64,000 bases of DNA from Ceratodon purpureus (Eukaryota; Streptophyta; Bryopsida; Pseudoditrichales; Ditrichaceae). The stretch covers positions 64,461,877 to 64,525,876 of the forward strand of contig CM026426.1 of the NCBI GenBank assembly GCA_014871385.1. Reading direction: 5' to 3'. Of this stretch, positions 1 to 11,219 are shown one piece after another. Made by a program: the position numbers and the translations under genes. The notes beneath the pieces were generated by a model that was given only the letters and a program-made list of their open reading frames with translations, was not told the DNA's origin and did not search any database. Numbering within the stretch: the stretch's first letter is position 1; every line of letters begins with the position of its first letter.

Positions 1-1324
1 ATTCGTCGCTTTAGGCATCACTTAGTGTGGGTTTTCTATATCTGGTACTACCGTAGTGACCAAGATTTTGGGAATTTGGCGATGGATTGAACCTCATTGT
101 CGGTTGAATTATACTGAATTCACCTAATACTGTGGGTGGGTGGGTGAACAATATGGGTTGATAATTTTTGTGGTTGATGTCATGGCTGTGATGTCTGTAG
201 TTTACTCAACAGAAATTAGGATTAAGTTCCATTTTGGTCATACCGACCTTTTTGGTCACACTCTTGACGTATTTGTTTAAGAGCAAAGATTTCAAGGTCA
301 CAGTGCTCTTGAACTTGACTAGAACTATTGTTACTTTGAACACTTTTTGGCTGTGGTATTTTCGAAAGATTGGAAATCCTGTAAAAATCAGCACTGCCTG
401 GGAAATTCAGAATTGCTGAGACCCATCGTAAATAATGTGGTCCATAATATATATGATTTAACGTAGTATGCTGTTACCGGATGCAGTTATTGTTGTTGCT
501 TTTTTTCGTCCAGTACATTTCATTCATCAGTACTGCATTAAGGAAAACACTTTCTGGATTATTTTATAAGTGTTGGATGAGCATGTACCCTAAGGACCTG
601 CAAACGTAGAATTGATTCAATTTGCCCGGGCTCTGAATCACTTCCATTAGACTGCATTTTATTACTTTGTGACTTCTAGTTTCTGCCATTGCTATGGTGT
701 AGATCGTTTATGTAATTAAATTTTTCCTTTGTGATGGTTTTCCGTCCAGGTTTTCAAAAGAGTATCACCTGAATTAGTTAGATTAAGTTGTCTATGGAGC
801 AGCCTTTATGTTTTAGGCACCATGGTGCCAATATGTGTTAACCCTTTACTGCCTGAAGGACCACTAAGTGGTCACTGAAATGTTGGAAATGTAAATAACA
901 TGTAATCAGTGAAGAACTGGAACTTCAGTTCTGAAGTTAAAATCCGCAAACTTACATTATACACCTTTTATCAAGACAAAGTTTCAATTTGGAGTTGTGT
1001 AAGTATTGAAATACCTATGAACAACATTTGAAAATATTGCAAATACTTACAAATAACATGTATTTAAGTGATTCGGGACAAAAAAAGTCCATAATTCAAA
1101 AACGGCATAATTAAGAAAGCATGGAATATATGGAGATGATTTAAAAATGATCCAATGACAACTCAGTTACTCAGCGGTCCGCCAATGATAAAAGGACATA
1201 AACATTTACTCTATGAGTACATGAATAGAATACAGTGTTTGGAATGCAAAAAAGGAATTCCAAATGTAGTTAGGAGGAATACGCGTTTGATAAATGAGGA
1301 TGCAAAATAAGAGTTACAATTAAT
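1..1324. other. Non-coding sequence, no gene recognised
   Basis: AT-rich sequence. The only open frames are about 60 codons and resemble nothing I recognise. I see no repeat, RNA gene or clear promoter. It ends where the repeat shared with 53.5 kb begins. Confidence 0.5.
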
Positions 1325-1962
1325 ATTGTAAAAAATATCATATTGATTCAAGAAGTAAAATGTATAATACAGAGTCACCATCCCGCAGATAATAGATCAA
1401 GCATGAATGTGTAGTCCCGTATAAGTATGGAACATTAAGTCCCAAAAGATGAAGTCTATTACTACTAGTAGAATCTTAGTCTACGTAAATCCTATCACAA
1501 TGTAACCTACTCCCTGAAGTATTATCCGCTGAATATAACCTACCCCGTGAGGTCTATAGGGACCAATGTATCCACGTAAGGGCACGCATGCCTGGATCCA
1601 GTCGGCAGGCAACCAATGGGAGGTATAAAGGTCACAATGTGGAGAAAGTGGAAGACATAGGTGATGAAGACCTTTGAATTTAGTTCTAGCACACTTCCGT
1701 CCAATCTACTCGTATACGTAAAAGTTGTCTCGCAACCTTAATTGCCCAGTGCACCTGTCCTGGCCTCTGCGCCTACGCCATATACTCCGATGTAGTTCCA
1801 AACTTGTGCAAAGATTATACCAGTGGAAAATAATTGTAGCAACGTTAGGTATAACGCTATCATCATTTGGAAAATTCAGATGACCCTGAAAAGGTCAAAG
1901 AATGTAGCACATACAGTTTGGTGTCGTCCTCAAGGACCTCTGGTTGACATCCACGAAGAGCA
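1325..1962 (+). repeat. Left half of a duplicated repeat (R), target of the giant element
   Basis: This stretch aligns with 53521-54160 at about 99%; only scattered differences were seen (for example ATAC/ATAT near 1370, a 2-bp indel near 1453, GACC/GATC near 1935). It stops abruptly at 1962, where the inverted terminus begins. The rest of the repeat resumes, in the same orientation, at 44469. On the minus strand its first bases match the start of the kinase relic at 53.5 kb, so R contains part of a kinase exon. Confidence 0.9.
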
Positions 1963-1984
1963 TAGGGTGTTGGCAAGCTACGCC
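1963..1984 (+). repeat. Left terminal inverted repeat of the giant element
   Basis: The terminus reads TA, then GGGTGTTGGCAAGCTAC, then GCC. It is inverted at 44447-44468 with two mismatches. It begins exactly where homology to the uninterrupted repeat at 54160 ends. Confidence 0.8.
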
Positions 1985-2839
1985 TATGGAAAAAGTATGT
2001 CAGAAAAGTACATTTTCCGAAGTACTCTTCATAAAGTACATCTTTTCTCTAGGAAATAGACATAGTTCTGAGGTGTTTATTATGAAATTAGCTTCGTCCA
2101 CTGCTATGCATTGTTGTTTAAAGTCAAAGATCAAGAGAAAATGTTTGGGCGCCTCTGTATGTAGTACTTTTCAAAAAAATTAAAGTATGTCAGATTGTAG
2201 AAATCTTGACAAAGTACTTATTTTCTTGCAACTGGAGTTTTGTATTGCTCTGATTTTCTTGCAGGGAGTGTGGCTTGTATGTCGCTATAGATCTCTATAA
2301 AGAAAGTAACCAAAAAATGAAAATCCTGGGAAAAATTTGATTAGGTGGCGGAAAAAATTATGCAGTCCAAAAGTCCACGAAAAAATGGGCGCAAAGTTGA
2401 TTCTTCTATGCAGGCGGCGTTCCTAACGTCTGCTCTTTGTTGGCTAACGACTGGATCTTCTATAAATTCTGTTTTCTGTAGACTTTAGGATCTCATGCGG
2501 CCGCCACTAAGAGTACTATGCGGGTTACTTTCTAGAAACAGAAGTACTCAGAGTACTTTATAGCGTAATCTCCATTGTCCAATATTGATGCCTTTCTATC
2601 TCAGCCGTACACATCATGATAAGATCCGAATATATTGGATCTGGGCTGTTTGAGTTCCGGTGAATTTTCTGTTCATCCGCTCCTATGGATGACGTCTCTT
2701 CTTTTCTGTTCATCTAGTTGTGGGTCGTCTTGCATGCGCACAGGCGCATGCAAGGATTTGCAACGTCGTTTTTCTTCTTCCTTGAGTGTTCTAGAGAGTG
2801 TGAGCTGCGGCGCTGCCGTTTCAAGGGTTTGCAATACCA
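1985..2839. other. Left subterminal region rich in AGTAC motifs
   Basis: No convincing gene. AGTAC or AGTACT occurs repeatedly (near 2006, 2021, 2036, 2163, 2212, 2511, 2542 and 2552). The same motif is dense at 40.95-41.6 kb and near 44.4 kb at the other end of the giant element. Subterminal motif clusters of this kind often bind a transposase; that role is inferred here. Confidence 0.5.
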
Positions 2840-3247
2840 ATGTCAGGAGAAGGTTGTCCCAACAACCCAGCATTAGTTCAGTCTCTAATAACGTCGTACT
2901 ATGTAGTTAGAGAACCTCCTCAACTTGTCCAACAACGAATTACTTACTACTTCCTTGCTTGCGATGGTGTCGATGAGGGTATTCAGAGTGTAGGTCAAGA
3001 GTTCACCGCCCCTTCATGCTATAGTCCAGATGATGATGTGTCAAGCACCTCGCACATTTCAGGTACACCAACTTCACGGCTTGGAGATATTGCATGGTAC
3101 CTCCATAGCGGAAACCAAGCAGTTCATGCCCATGAGCGTCTTGTCCGGAATTCGAAGACTCTGTTTGGATCAGAGGTCACTGAAGACGCACTGCCTCCTG
3201 AGGACTTCACCGCATACCCATCCACGACTCCTTCCCGTACGTGCTTG
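2840..3247 (+). other. Possible 5' exon, unknown product
   Basis: An open frame of about 136 codons begins at an ATG (MSGEGCPNNP) and runs to a good splice donor (TTG then GTGAGT) at 3248. It contains no domain I recognise. It lies directly upstream of the transposase-like exon at 3480 on the same strand and could be its first exon. However, joining it to the acceptor at 3478 would put the next exon in the wrong frame, so the link is unproven. Confidence 0.35.
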
Positions 3248-3479
3248 GTGAGTTTCATTCTCTTCATCATTCCGGTTCATTTGCTTGAAGTTCTCACTCC
3301 AGTTTCGATTCCTAGTTTTAGCTGCTGTAGACAACATGTTCCACATGTTGACAAATTTGTTTGCTCGTAGGTTTTCGAGATGGGTCTTTGCAGACTCTAT
3401 TTTCACAGACTGTCTCCTCCTTCTCTAACCGCGTAGTCTCTCCTTGTTGGTGTTCGCGGCTGTATTGGGGATTTGTAGG

Positions 3480-4271
3480 ATGGGCGACAAATTCCGAACA
3501 CAGAGGTCGAGCATGCGACGGCCTGGTCCTGCGGAGAGGGCGGCGTCAATGGAATCTGCAGAGGCTGCACGGTTAGAGAAAGCAGAGCGCAATCGTGTGT
3601 ACCAGCAACGCCATCAAGGGAAGTCTTGAGTGCGTTCGGAAGGAGGGGAGAAGGAGATATCGACGAAGGACACAACAAGTGATGAAGTCGATGAGATTTC
3701 GAATAGGGATGCATCCAGAGTTGCTCAGAAGATTGTCACAACCATATCTCATGAGCTGAATGCTCTCCCTGGACCTCAATGTCGACAAATTGTGCTTGAG
3801 AAGGTTCTGCGCCATAATCAAGTTTGGCCTCTCTTACCCTACTACTACCCTCGTCATTTAGAGGCAAAAAGTATCCATTATTTGATTCAAAGTTTTAGAT
3901 CTGAGTTACAGTCCCTATCTATACCATTTTCAAACAATATGTTAGTTAGAAAAGGGGCCTTGTTAGATGCTGCTGTGAGTGGCAGTGTAGGTGGTGTTAG
4001 GGCCCTTGCACGTGTTTTGGGAACTAAACCAGAAAATATTCAAGCCGCCCTGGAAAGGAGAGAAGAATACAAAGAGGGAGCCCCTCGGTTTGTACCACTA
4101 TGCAGGCAGAAACGAGCAGACACTACGACCACGTACACGGTTGAGGAAGTGAAGACTTGGTGGCACAGTCACACTAGAGTTAGCCCGAATAGGAAGGACG
4201 TGGTCAACAAAGGCGGTGGTGTGAAAAGGAGAGCAGAGACACATGCTAAGCACTACTTGACTGTCACGTTG
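3480..4271 (+). pseudogene. Transposase-like gene of the giant element, N-terminal exon
   Basis: The frame opens at ATG 3480 (MGDKFRTQRSS) after an acceptor-like TTTGTAG. It is open to a phase-0 donor at 4272 except for one stop, TGA at 3627-3629. It encodes a helical, basic N-terminal region ending with RADTTTTYTVEEVKTWW, HTRVSPNRKDV and AKHYLTVTL. The order fits the N-terminal part of a transposase-like family whose catalytic part follows at 5259. The intron 4272-5258 contains a MITE and an AGTAC-rich stretch. The domain boundary and family assignment come from memory of similar proteins. Confidence 0.6.
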
Positions 4272-4307
4272 GTATGGTTTCTGTACATTTCAATTATCCA
4301 TTCATTA

Positions 4308-4697
4308 GGTGTAATTTGGGGTCTCCAAAAGGCCGTGTAAGCGGCACGTGAGAGAAAAAAACAGGCGCTGCCCGCGCACTTTACCTCGTGGCTCCGGCTG
4401 TGCCACCGTGGTGCCAGCAACCGCTACGGGGGCTCGAACCAATGACCTCCGAGCGAGGCGTGTGGAGGGCACATCTACAGTGTCGGGCTGACACAACCTG
4501 CTCACTTAGGACCAAAGCCCGAGCCAAGGCATTCATGTCTCAACTAATATTCCGAGGACCTTTGTTGTGAGTGCGCCACGCAGTTCTGTGCGGGCAGCAA
4601 CTCTGGCATCCGCTGCCAGCGGCAGAGGTGCCCAAAGTAGGGAGTTCACCTAGAAAGGGCAGGCTTACACGGCCTTTTGGAGACCCCAAATTACACC
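4308..4697. mobile_element. MITE with 35-bp perfect terminal inverted repeats
   Basis: The ends (4308-4342 and 4663-4697) are perfect 35-bp inverted repeats beginning GGTGTAATTTGGGGTCTCC. They are flanked on both sides by TA (4306-4307, 4698-4699), which suggests a TA duplication as in mariner-like or Stowaway-type elements. The interior has no long ORF. On the minus strand it contains GGTTCGAGCCC, close to a tRNA B-box. It sits in an intron of the transposase-like gene. Confidence 0.8.
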
Positions 4698-4699
4698 TA

Positions 4700-5258
4700 A
4701 TGGTTGCACCGCATATATGCTAAGTATTGCCATGTACTATGAATCCCCATCGTTGGAGTACTTTGACACTGCTAGTAGTTTAACTACTAGTAAATAAGTA
4801 CTTCAAATACTGTGGATTGCCTTGTGCAGTACTCTTCTGATTTCGAATTGAGATAGTATGTTACTTGATGACTTGAATTTGTACTCGTAGTAGAGTGTGT
4901 ATTAGGTTTATTTGAAGTGTACTTGGTTAAGTACAACTTCGTAGGGGGGTTTATGTGCACTGTAATTCTGGTACTGCATGGTACAATTTACATGAATGTA
5001 TTAGAGTACACTATGTACTTGAACCATTTTGTGTTGTTGCCATAATACGTTTTTCTCAAGCGATGTACTTCCATTTAGTACTCATCGTAGAAGAGTACTT
5101 CGAAGAAGTATGTCGACAACTAATGTAGTACTTACAGAGAGTCGGCGTACAGACAATTTGTACTTTGAATCGGTACTTCCATTCGAAAATGTATTTCGAG
5201 GGTCACCTTCATGAGTACCGAAGTACTACTAATACTTCATATCGGTGGGTTGTTGCAG
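4700..5258 (+). other. Rest of the transposase intron, AGTAC-rich
   Basis: No gene. About fifteen AGTAC or GTACT motifs lie between 4735 and 5225, often as AAGTACTTC or GAGTACT. The intron ends at an acceptor GTTGTTGCAG, after which the reading frame resumes in phase. Confidence 0.5.
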
Positions 5259-6264
5259 ACGACCTTCTATCTGCAGTTCAAACAGGCTCACCCGGAGTGC
5301 AAGATAGGCCAACGAAGCTTCGAGAATCTCAAGCCCTGGTATGTGAAACCTCTAAGGGACCGTAATGTTTGTTGCTGTATCTACCACGTAGAAATGGATC
5401 TCATGAGGGTAGGTCTGAACACTCTACGGGAGGAGAAGAGGGGACTGCATGCCCAAAAGGGTTGCTCTTGTGCGCGTGAAGTTTGTTCTACTGTCGTGGA
5501 GGGTGCATCGGAGGAGAGTGTAGGCTGTAATGCTCATCACGGTGTTTACAAGCAAATCACTCTACTTGTGGGTAGCGTGCCTTTGTCCAAAACCGGAGTT
5601 GGCTGAATGGCACAGATTGAAATGTTTAATGGGTGAATGTAAGGACTGTGGGGTAGGACGGCTCCCAGTTTGCCCACATGAGTTGTCTTCGGAGAGTGAG
5701 CCGAAGCTACGTTGGAAGCATTTCTCTTACGTTCAGATTGGGGTGGATCTAGAGACAGGAAAGCCAAAGAAACGTTTGCAGGAGGTGAACTAGGAAACAA
5801 GTCCAGTACAATTCATCGACTACATGAAGCCGAAGGTGGAGGCTTTCATAAAGCACAACTTTATTGCGAATTGGCAAGATAATGAGTGCAAGGAAATGAT
5901 GGAAGGTTTGCCTGAGGGAGTTTTAGTTTCCCACATTGATTTTGCTGAGAATTATGAATTCCAGATTCAAAATGAAGTCCAAAGCATGTACTATATGTCT
6001 GAGTATGTTTCCTTGTTGGTCCACATCACTTTGCAGAGAGTCCGTGATGTGAGTGGTGATTTGATCACCATAAAACATACACACTACTATATTTCGGATG
6101 ACAAGAAACATGAGAGTTTGTTTGTTCAGCATTGTCTCATGCTTCACTGGAGGTGGTTGTGTGCTAACGGGGAAAAACCAAGGGAGCATTGGGTATTCTC
6201 TGATGGCTGTGCAGGTCAGTTTAAAGGGGCTACTGCAATGTATTTTGTTGCAAGGTATCCCAGT
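5259..6264 (+). pseudogene. Transposase-like gene, catalytic core (decayed)
   Basis: The exon starts at 5259 with TTFYLQFKQAHPECKIG, followed by RSFENLKPWYVKPLRDRN and a Cys/His-rich segment (CCCIYHVE, CSCAREVC, then after the shift CLCPKPE, CLMGECKDCGVG) that probably binds zinc. The RNase H-like core follows, with HIDFAENYEF (first Asp) and HWVFSDGCAGQFKGA (second Asp). Breaks are an apparent 1-nt loss near 5578, where the frame moves from 5211-5606 to 5530-5793, and an in-frame TAG at 5791. The exon is cut at codon boundary 6264 by the hAT insertion, and the frame resumes at 17775. The DDE/D reading rests on the motifs; I cannot name the superfamily. Confidence 0.7.
6257..6264. repeat. 8-bp target-site duplication of the hAT element, left copy
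   Basis: ATCCCAGT directly precedes CAGGGTTGT at 6265 and directly follows ACAACCCTG at 17767-17774. Eight base pairs is the standard hAT duplication length. Removing the element and one copy restores the disrupted transposase frame. Confidence 0.95.
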
Positions 6265-6498
6265 CAGGGTTGTTCATGGGACAAAAGGACCGGTCCGTCT
6301 GTCCGGTCCGCTCGTCCGTCCGTTAGGGGTCAGAGGAGGTCCGTTTGACCAGGAGTTACAGTTGACCACCCAAATGGTGAAATGGGAGTTACCTTGGCCA
6401 CCTAGGATGCCACGCGTCTGACATGTCACCCAATATTCTACATGTACAGTTGACTCGGGGGATGACGTGGCTAAGAGGAAGGGCGTCAACGCCTTGAG

Positions 6499-6640
6499 TG
6501 AGGGGGGCGCGAGCGGCTGAGAGGGGGGGCGCGAGCGTCTTGGGAAGGGGGGCGCGAGCGATTGGGAGGGGCGCGGGCGCCTGCGAAGGGGGGGGGGGCG
6601 CGAGCGCCTGCGATGGCGGGGGCGCGAGCGCCTGCGATGG

Positions 6641-6679
<39 letters not shown>

Positions 6680-6776
6680 GGGGGGGGGGCGCGAGCGCCT
6701 GCGATGGCAGGGGGGGCGCAAGCAAGGGGTTTAGGGTGGGGGCGCGAGCGCCTGCGAAGGGGGGCGCGAGCGGGGA
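6499..6776 (+). repeat. GC-rich array 1 (GGGCGCGAGC units), left subterminal
   Basis: About nine units of GGGGCGCGAGC followed by variable bases (often GCCTGCGATGG) are separated by G-runs, including an almost pure run of about 45 G at 6642-6688. The array lies 230-510 bp from the left hAT end. The array at 17408-17545 is inverted relative to it at the other end. Confidence 0.9.
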
Positions 6777-6933
6777 AGCATTGAAGGAAATTAAGACATG
6801 ACTGAAGTTTTCATAGTGACATAAATGAGAGAAGTTTCAATTCATGTCGAAACAAAATTACATTCAATAGCCTTAGCTAATGTTTTATGGACATTGACTA
6901 AGGTTAACATATAAGTATCTACGTATAAAATTT

Positions 6934-6935
<2 letters not shown>

Positions 6936-6988
<53 letters not shown>
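6936..6988. repeat. TA dinucleotide microsatellite
   Basis: An uninterrupted run of about 26 TA units lies between the left GC-rich array and the 3' end of the hAT transposase gene. Confidence 0.95.
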
Positions 6989-6991
<3 letters not shown>

Positions 6992-7041
6992 TTTTTGTGA
7001 TTTTTTAAAATTATTTTGGAGACATATATATTATACTTTCT

Positions 7042-10000
7042 CTATATAACTTCTATATGTAATATGCTAAAAGATGTATTACTTTTTTTATTTTTTTTGG
7101 TGGTGCGCCGCTCTGGATTCCTTCGAATACCGGGCATAGCCAATGGTACTCTTACAACAATGTCCTCATCATCAGGTGCTTCTTCACGGCTATCTTCCGA
7201 TAAGTAATATTCTTCTGTGGATTTCGAGCCTTCGTCATCTCCATCTCCCCCCTGATTAGGCACATACTCCTCCACTGTGGAATGAATGTTGCGCAATTCG
7301 TGGTCAATTGTACCATCCACCACGGTTGTCACAATTCTTTTGACCTTCCGTCTTTTGGTCTTATCGGTGATTCCGTCCACATTCATTACGGGTAATCTAC
7401 GTTTACCCACAGCCACAGGTAAAGACGGGGTAGTCCCAACAGTATATCCTGAAAAAAAAGGGCGAACGTTTGTTGGACCTTTCCGTGACCGTATCACTCC
7501 ACGACGCGTTGTAGAAGGTCTAGCTGGTAGACTTCGTCCAGAAGAAGTGAGTGGAATGCTTGTATTCGGTGTTGGAGTTAATGAACCACGCCCAGTAGAA
7601 GTGCTTGAACGAGGTGGGGGAGGTCGACCTAACCCTGCAAGTACTACTCCGATTGAAGGTGTACTCTGGGGCAAGGGTGTTTGAAACAATCGGCCAATAG
7701 GAATTTCATCATCTTGTCCATTTCTGACTGTCTCTGATTGTTCATTTCTTGGAGGGCTTTCATCCAAACCTCCAGACCTGATTGTTTCCTCAACATTTAC
7801 TGGCAGAGTGCCTGGGAGTTGTTCAACTTCTTCTCCTCCTTCAACGTCTTCTGGAATTGGAATTTGCTCTCCCATGTTGTTACCCCTTCCTTCATTGTCA
7901 TTGTTTGAAACGCGACGAACGGGGTGAATGTCATCATTATCGCCACCATCGTCGCTTTGATGCTGAGTCATTTCGACTTCAAATTCATCGTCAATATCAT
8001 CGTCTGCACGATCGTATGCGACCTCGCCTCTAGTTTGTATTTCATTGACAACGTGGTTAGGCGAAGTAGCTGCCTCTTCATCAAATCCTGCCCACTCAAA
8101 AACTCCATTCGGCTGGTTAACGGGTTCTGTGCGTGGCATGTCACCATCAGCATTGTCCACAGGTAACTCCTGATACTCATCATCCATAGTAGCAGGAGTG
8201 TAATAAACTCCACCGTCATCTCCATCGCCTTCATTATCTTCAAGTCCGTCGTGGAATCCTTCATCTCCATCATCATCACATACGTCTTCATCGTACATGG
8301 CTGGAACTTCTTCATCCGAGTCTTCGGAGAACGGTTGGTTCTCGTACCAAAGAACAGGATCCGCTCCACGTCGTTCTCGAAGGAGCTTACTGTTCGTGTA
8401 AATGTACACCAAGTCCTCTGCCTTCTTCACGGCCAATCGGTTGCGAACCTTAGTGTGAACAAAGGAATACATGCTCCAATTTCGCTCACATGATGATGCC
8501 GAGCATGTTAACAAAAGGATGCGCTTTGCTATCAACGGTAACGCATCGCCCCCAACCCGCTGCCACCATTGATGAGGTAGCATCTTAGTCTGTCGAATGT
8601 TTGGGGCCTCCTAAGGGCTGAATGGACCGGTGCGTTCCTCAAACTGTGTTAGCTCGAACAACACAGTATCGTGGTCCAGTTTAAGGGACTCACTCAAATG
8701 AATTAGCACTTGCAGGAGTGCACGCTTCGCAGCACTGTTAGTCAATAGCTCGTGGCTCTCCGGGAAAATGTAGGGATTCAAAATGGCGCCTGCGTAATGG
8801 AGATCTGTCAACATCATCTTCCATCTCTTCGTAAAATGTTTCTCAAAGCGCCCTGCTATAGCGGGGTCTAGGAAAAAAGGATCACCCCGTAGACGGAACA
8901 CATGCTTCTTCAAATTATTCATGGCCAACCATGCCCTCCCCATTGCCAGTGTTTGTCCATCAAAGGTCTTCAAGGTCACAACAGCCGGCTTCATAACATG
9001 CACAAGATCCTCACAACGTAACCAAAATGTCTCATCGAGAATGGTACTCCGTACTTGACATGCTAAGGCGTGAGCTCGATACCCGTTTGACCGATTGAAT
9101 AAAGTACCCACATATTCGTCCCATTTCGGACTGGCTACCACCTGGATTAGTGCCTCCCTCAGTTCAAGCAATCGAACAATCATCAAGTACTGGCATCCAA
9201 ATCTTGTCTCCGCTGGTAACAACAGAGACAACTTCGGGCTGAATTGGCGAAACAAAGCCATGGTCACATGACGGCGACGTATAAAATTCGGTATGCGTTT
9301 TGCCAAGACAATCAGCTCTTTGAAGGTTGCTTCCTTCCCCCAATCTTCTAGTAAGAGGTCCATGATGTGAGCTGCACAACCTTGCTTGTAAATGTGTGGA
9401 TAAGCTTCTACCACCTGGTCCATGGCTCCCAACATCGCACTGGCATTGTCAGAGCAAATCTGTACCACATTCTGCGGTCCAACTTCTTTGATGTACTCTT
9501 TCAATTTCCCAGCTATGTATGCCTTTGATTTCTTGTACCCCATTGTATCAATGGAACCCAGGAATATATCTCCTGCTGGACACACAAGCATGACATTCAT
9601 CAACGGCCGATGAACAACGTTGTCCCATCCATCCGAGCAAATAGTTGCCCCGTACAAGCTAATACACTGCTTCGTTCTCTCTTCTATTTTCATCTTGAGA
9701 AGCTGCTTTGTTGGCTGGATGTGCTTGGTTCGCATTGCGTTGTATGCTGGTGGACGGTAGACAAAACCTGCTTTCGATGTTGCCTCCACAGCTGCGATAA
9801 AAGATTGATGTCTAACCACATTGAAAGGCACATTTGCTTCGTAAAAAAAGGACGCCCATTTCTCATCCAATTCATTGCGCATTCCAATCTGATAGGCCTC
9901 GGGAAAACTTTGTTGCCGCATAGATCTTGGTGTACATGAATCGCCTATGCTTATAGGCGGAGTTGACTGAGACGGTTGAACTTGGGAAATCCTCTCCTCT

Positions 10001-10362
10001 TGGACCTCCTCCGTTCTTTGAGGCACTTCCGTAGATTGCTCAGCAGGCATAGACTGGCTAGAACATGGTGCCAAGTGTGCCAAGTGTGCCTCGCCATCAC
10101 CACCGTCAGTGCCGTATATCTCCGCATGTGTCATTCTTTTTGGTATTACATTACCACAATTGGCAAAGCGCCTAAATACGGTGGCAGGGGCCTTGGTACA
10201 ATGACTCTTGCTTGAACCTTCACCCCATCCATAGTGCTTCATAGCTCTTGCTTGTTTATAACGAAAAGTGAAATTGCACCACACACATTTAACATGGTCC
10301 TTATCAATGAACGTCCACCACGGAGCCCACTCAGCCGTCGACTGACGCTGTTGACCTGCCAT
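7042..10362 (-). pseudogene. hAT transposase (BED finger, DUF659, hATC), one in-frame stop
   Basis: The likely start is the ATG at 10362 (MAGQQRQSTAEW). Residues about 24-60 form a BED-type zinc finger (CVWCNF, then H and C ligands). A DUF659-like RNase H-fold segment follows (SDGWDNVVHRPLMNVM, QICSDNASAMLGAMDQ, GCAAHIMDLLLEDWGK). The hATC dimerisation region is at about residues 590-640 (WWQRV, SASSCERNWSMYSFVHTKVRNRL). A long acidic tail extends to 7042. TAG at 8611-8613 lies in frame between the core and hATC (FSP, stop, EAPNIRQ). Apart from that the frame is open for about 1,100 codons, with no splice sites around the stop. It probably encodes the element's own transposase, recently inactivated or read through. 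Confidence 0.88.
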
Positions 10363-10559
10363 TCTCCGTGTCTCTGAAAAAGTACAATGATCTCCTGTCT
10401 GCAAGTGTTAGTATGACACATGTGAGAAAAAAATGGTATGTGTAGACATCAACCACAGGCCAATGTGATGCACATAGTCTCAAGCAAGGAGCCCACAAGG
10501 AGTTCCGGGACTAGAGGCCATGATTTCAAATGATATTAGGCTTGGACTAAGTTGGTGGC

Positions 10560-10567
10560 ATTTATAC
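10560..10567 (-). promoter_or_regulatory. TATA box of the hAT transposase gene
   Basis: On the minus strand GTATAAAT lies within about 10 bp of GC-rich array 2, and the transposase ATG is about 200 bp downstream. The other two genes of this element have the same array-then-TATA layout. Confidence 0.6.
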
Positions 10568-10570
10568 TCG

Positions 10571-11003
10571 TGAGGGGGGGCGCGAGCTTCTCCAGGGGGG
10601 GGGGGGGGGGGGGCGCGAGCGTCTCCAGGGGGGGCGCGAGTTTCTCCAGGTGGGGGGGGCGCGAGCTTCTCCAGGGGGGGGGGGGGGCGCGAGCTCCTCC
10701 ATGGGGGGGCGCGAGCTCCTCCATGGGGGAAGGGGCGAGCTTCTCCAGGGGGGGGGCGCGAGCTTCTCCAGGGGGGGCGCGAGCTTCTCCAGGGGGGGGG
10801 GCGCGAGCTTCTCCAAGGGGGGGGGGGGGGCGCAACCTACTGCAAGGGGGGGGGGGCGCGAGCTTCTCAGAGGGGGGGCGCGAGCTTCTCAGAGGGGGGG
10901 TGCGAGCTTCTGGAAGGGGGGGGGCGCGAGCTTCCAGAGGGGGGGGGGGGGGGGCGCGAGCTTCCAGAGGAAGGGGGGGCGCGAGCTTCTGAAAGGGGGG
11001 GAG
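10571..11003 (+). repeat. GC-rich array 2 (about 17 GGGCGCGAGC units)
   Basis: About seventeen copies of GGGGCGCGAGCTTCTCCAGG or close variants are spaced by G-runs. The array lies between the transposase promoter and the 3' end of the kinase gene. ORFs across it on both strands are low-complexity Gly/Ala/Arg or Pro/Arg translations of the repeat and are not genes. Confidence 0.92.
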
Positions 11004-11219
11004 GCACCCTTGTACGAGGGGCAGTCTCGGTGAATGGGCCATACAGTTTTTTAATTTTTTTTTAAAAACATTTTTTCATTCCATTACAAAACCAACAATA
11101 CCATTTCATGTTCCACCAAGGCATGTATACGCCGAAAGAACGATTTATTAAAATATTAGAAATGTGCAAACAAGGCCACATGGGCAATCAAAATGTTCCA
11201 AACGTAATTCACTATGGAA

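Noticed and set aside
1823..2183. Two 78-79-codon ORFs near the left end of the giant element
   Set aside because: They cross the insertion junction at 1962/1963 and have no motif, so they arise by chance.
6499..6776. CRISPR-like array
   Set aside because: Units are short and G-rich with no regular spacers, and the context is a eukaryotic transposon.
6498..6801. ORFs across GC-rich array 1 on both strands
   Set aside because: They translate the repeat into Gly/Ala/Arg or Pro/Ala runs, overlap each other in several frames and have no gene signals.
10536..11042. ORFs across GC-rich array 2 on both strands (84-168 codons)
   Set aside because: Low-complexity products of the repeated unit; length is explained by the stop-free repeat.
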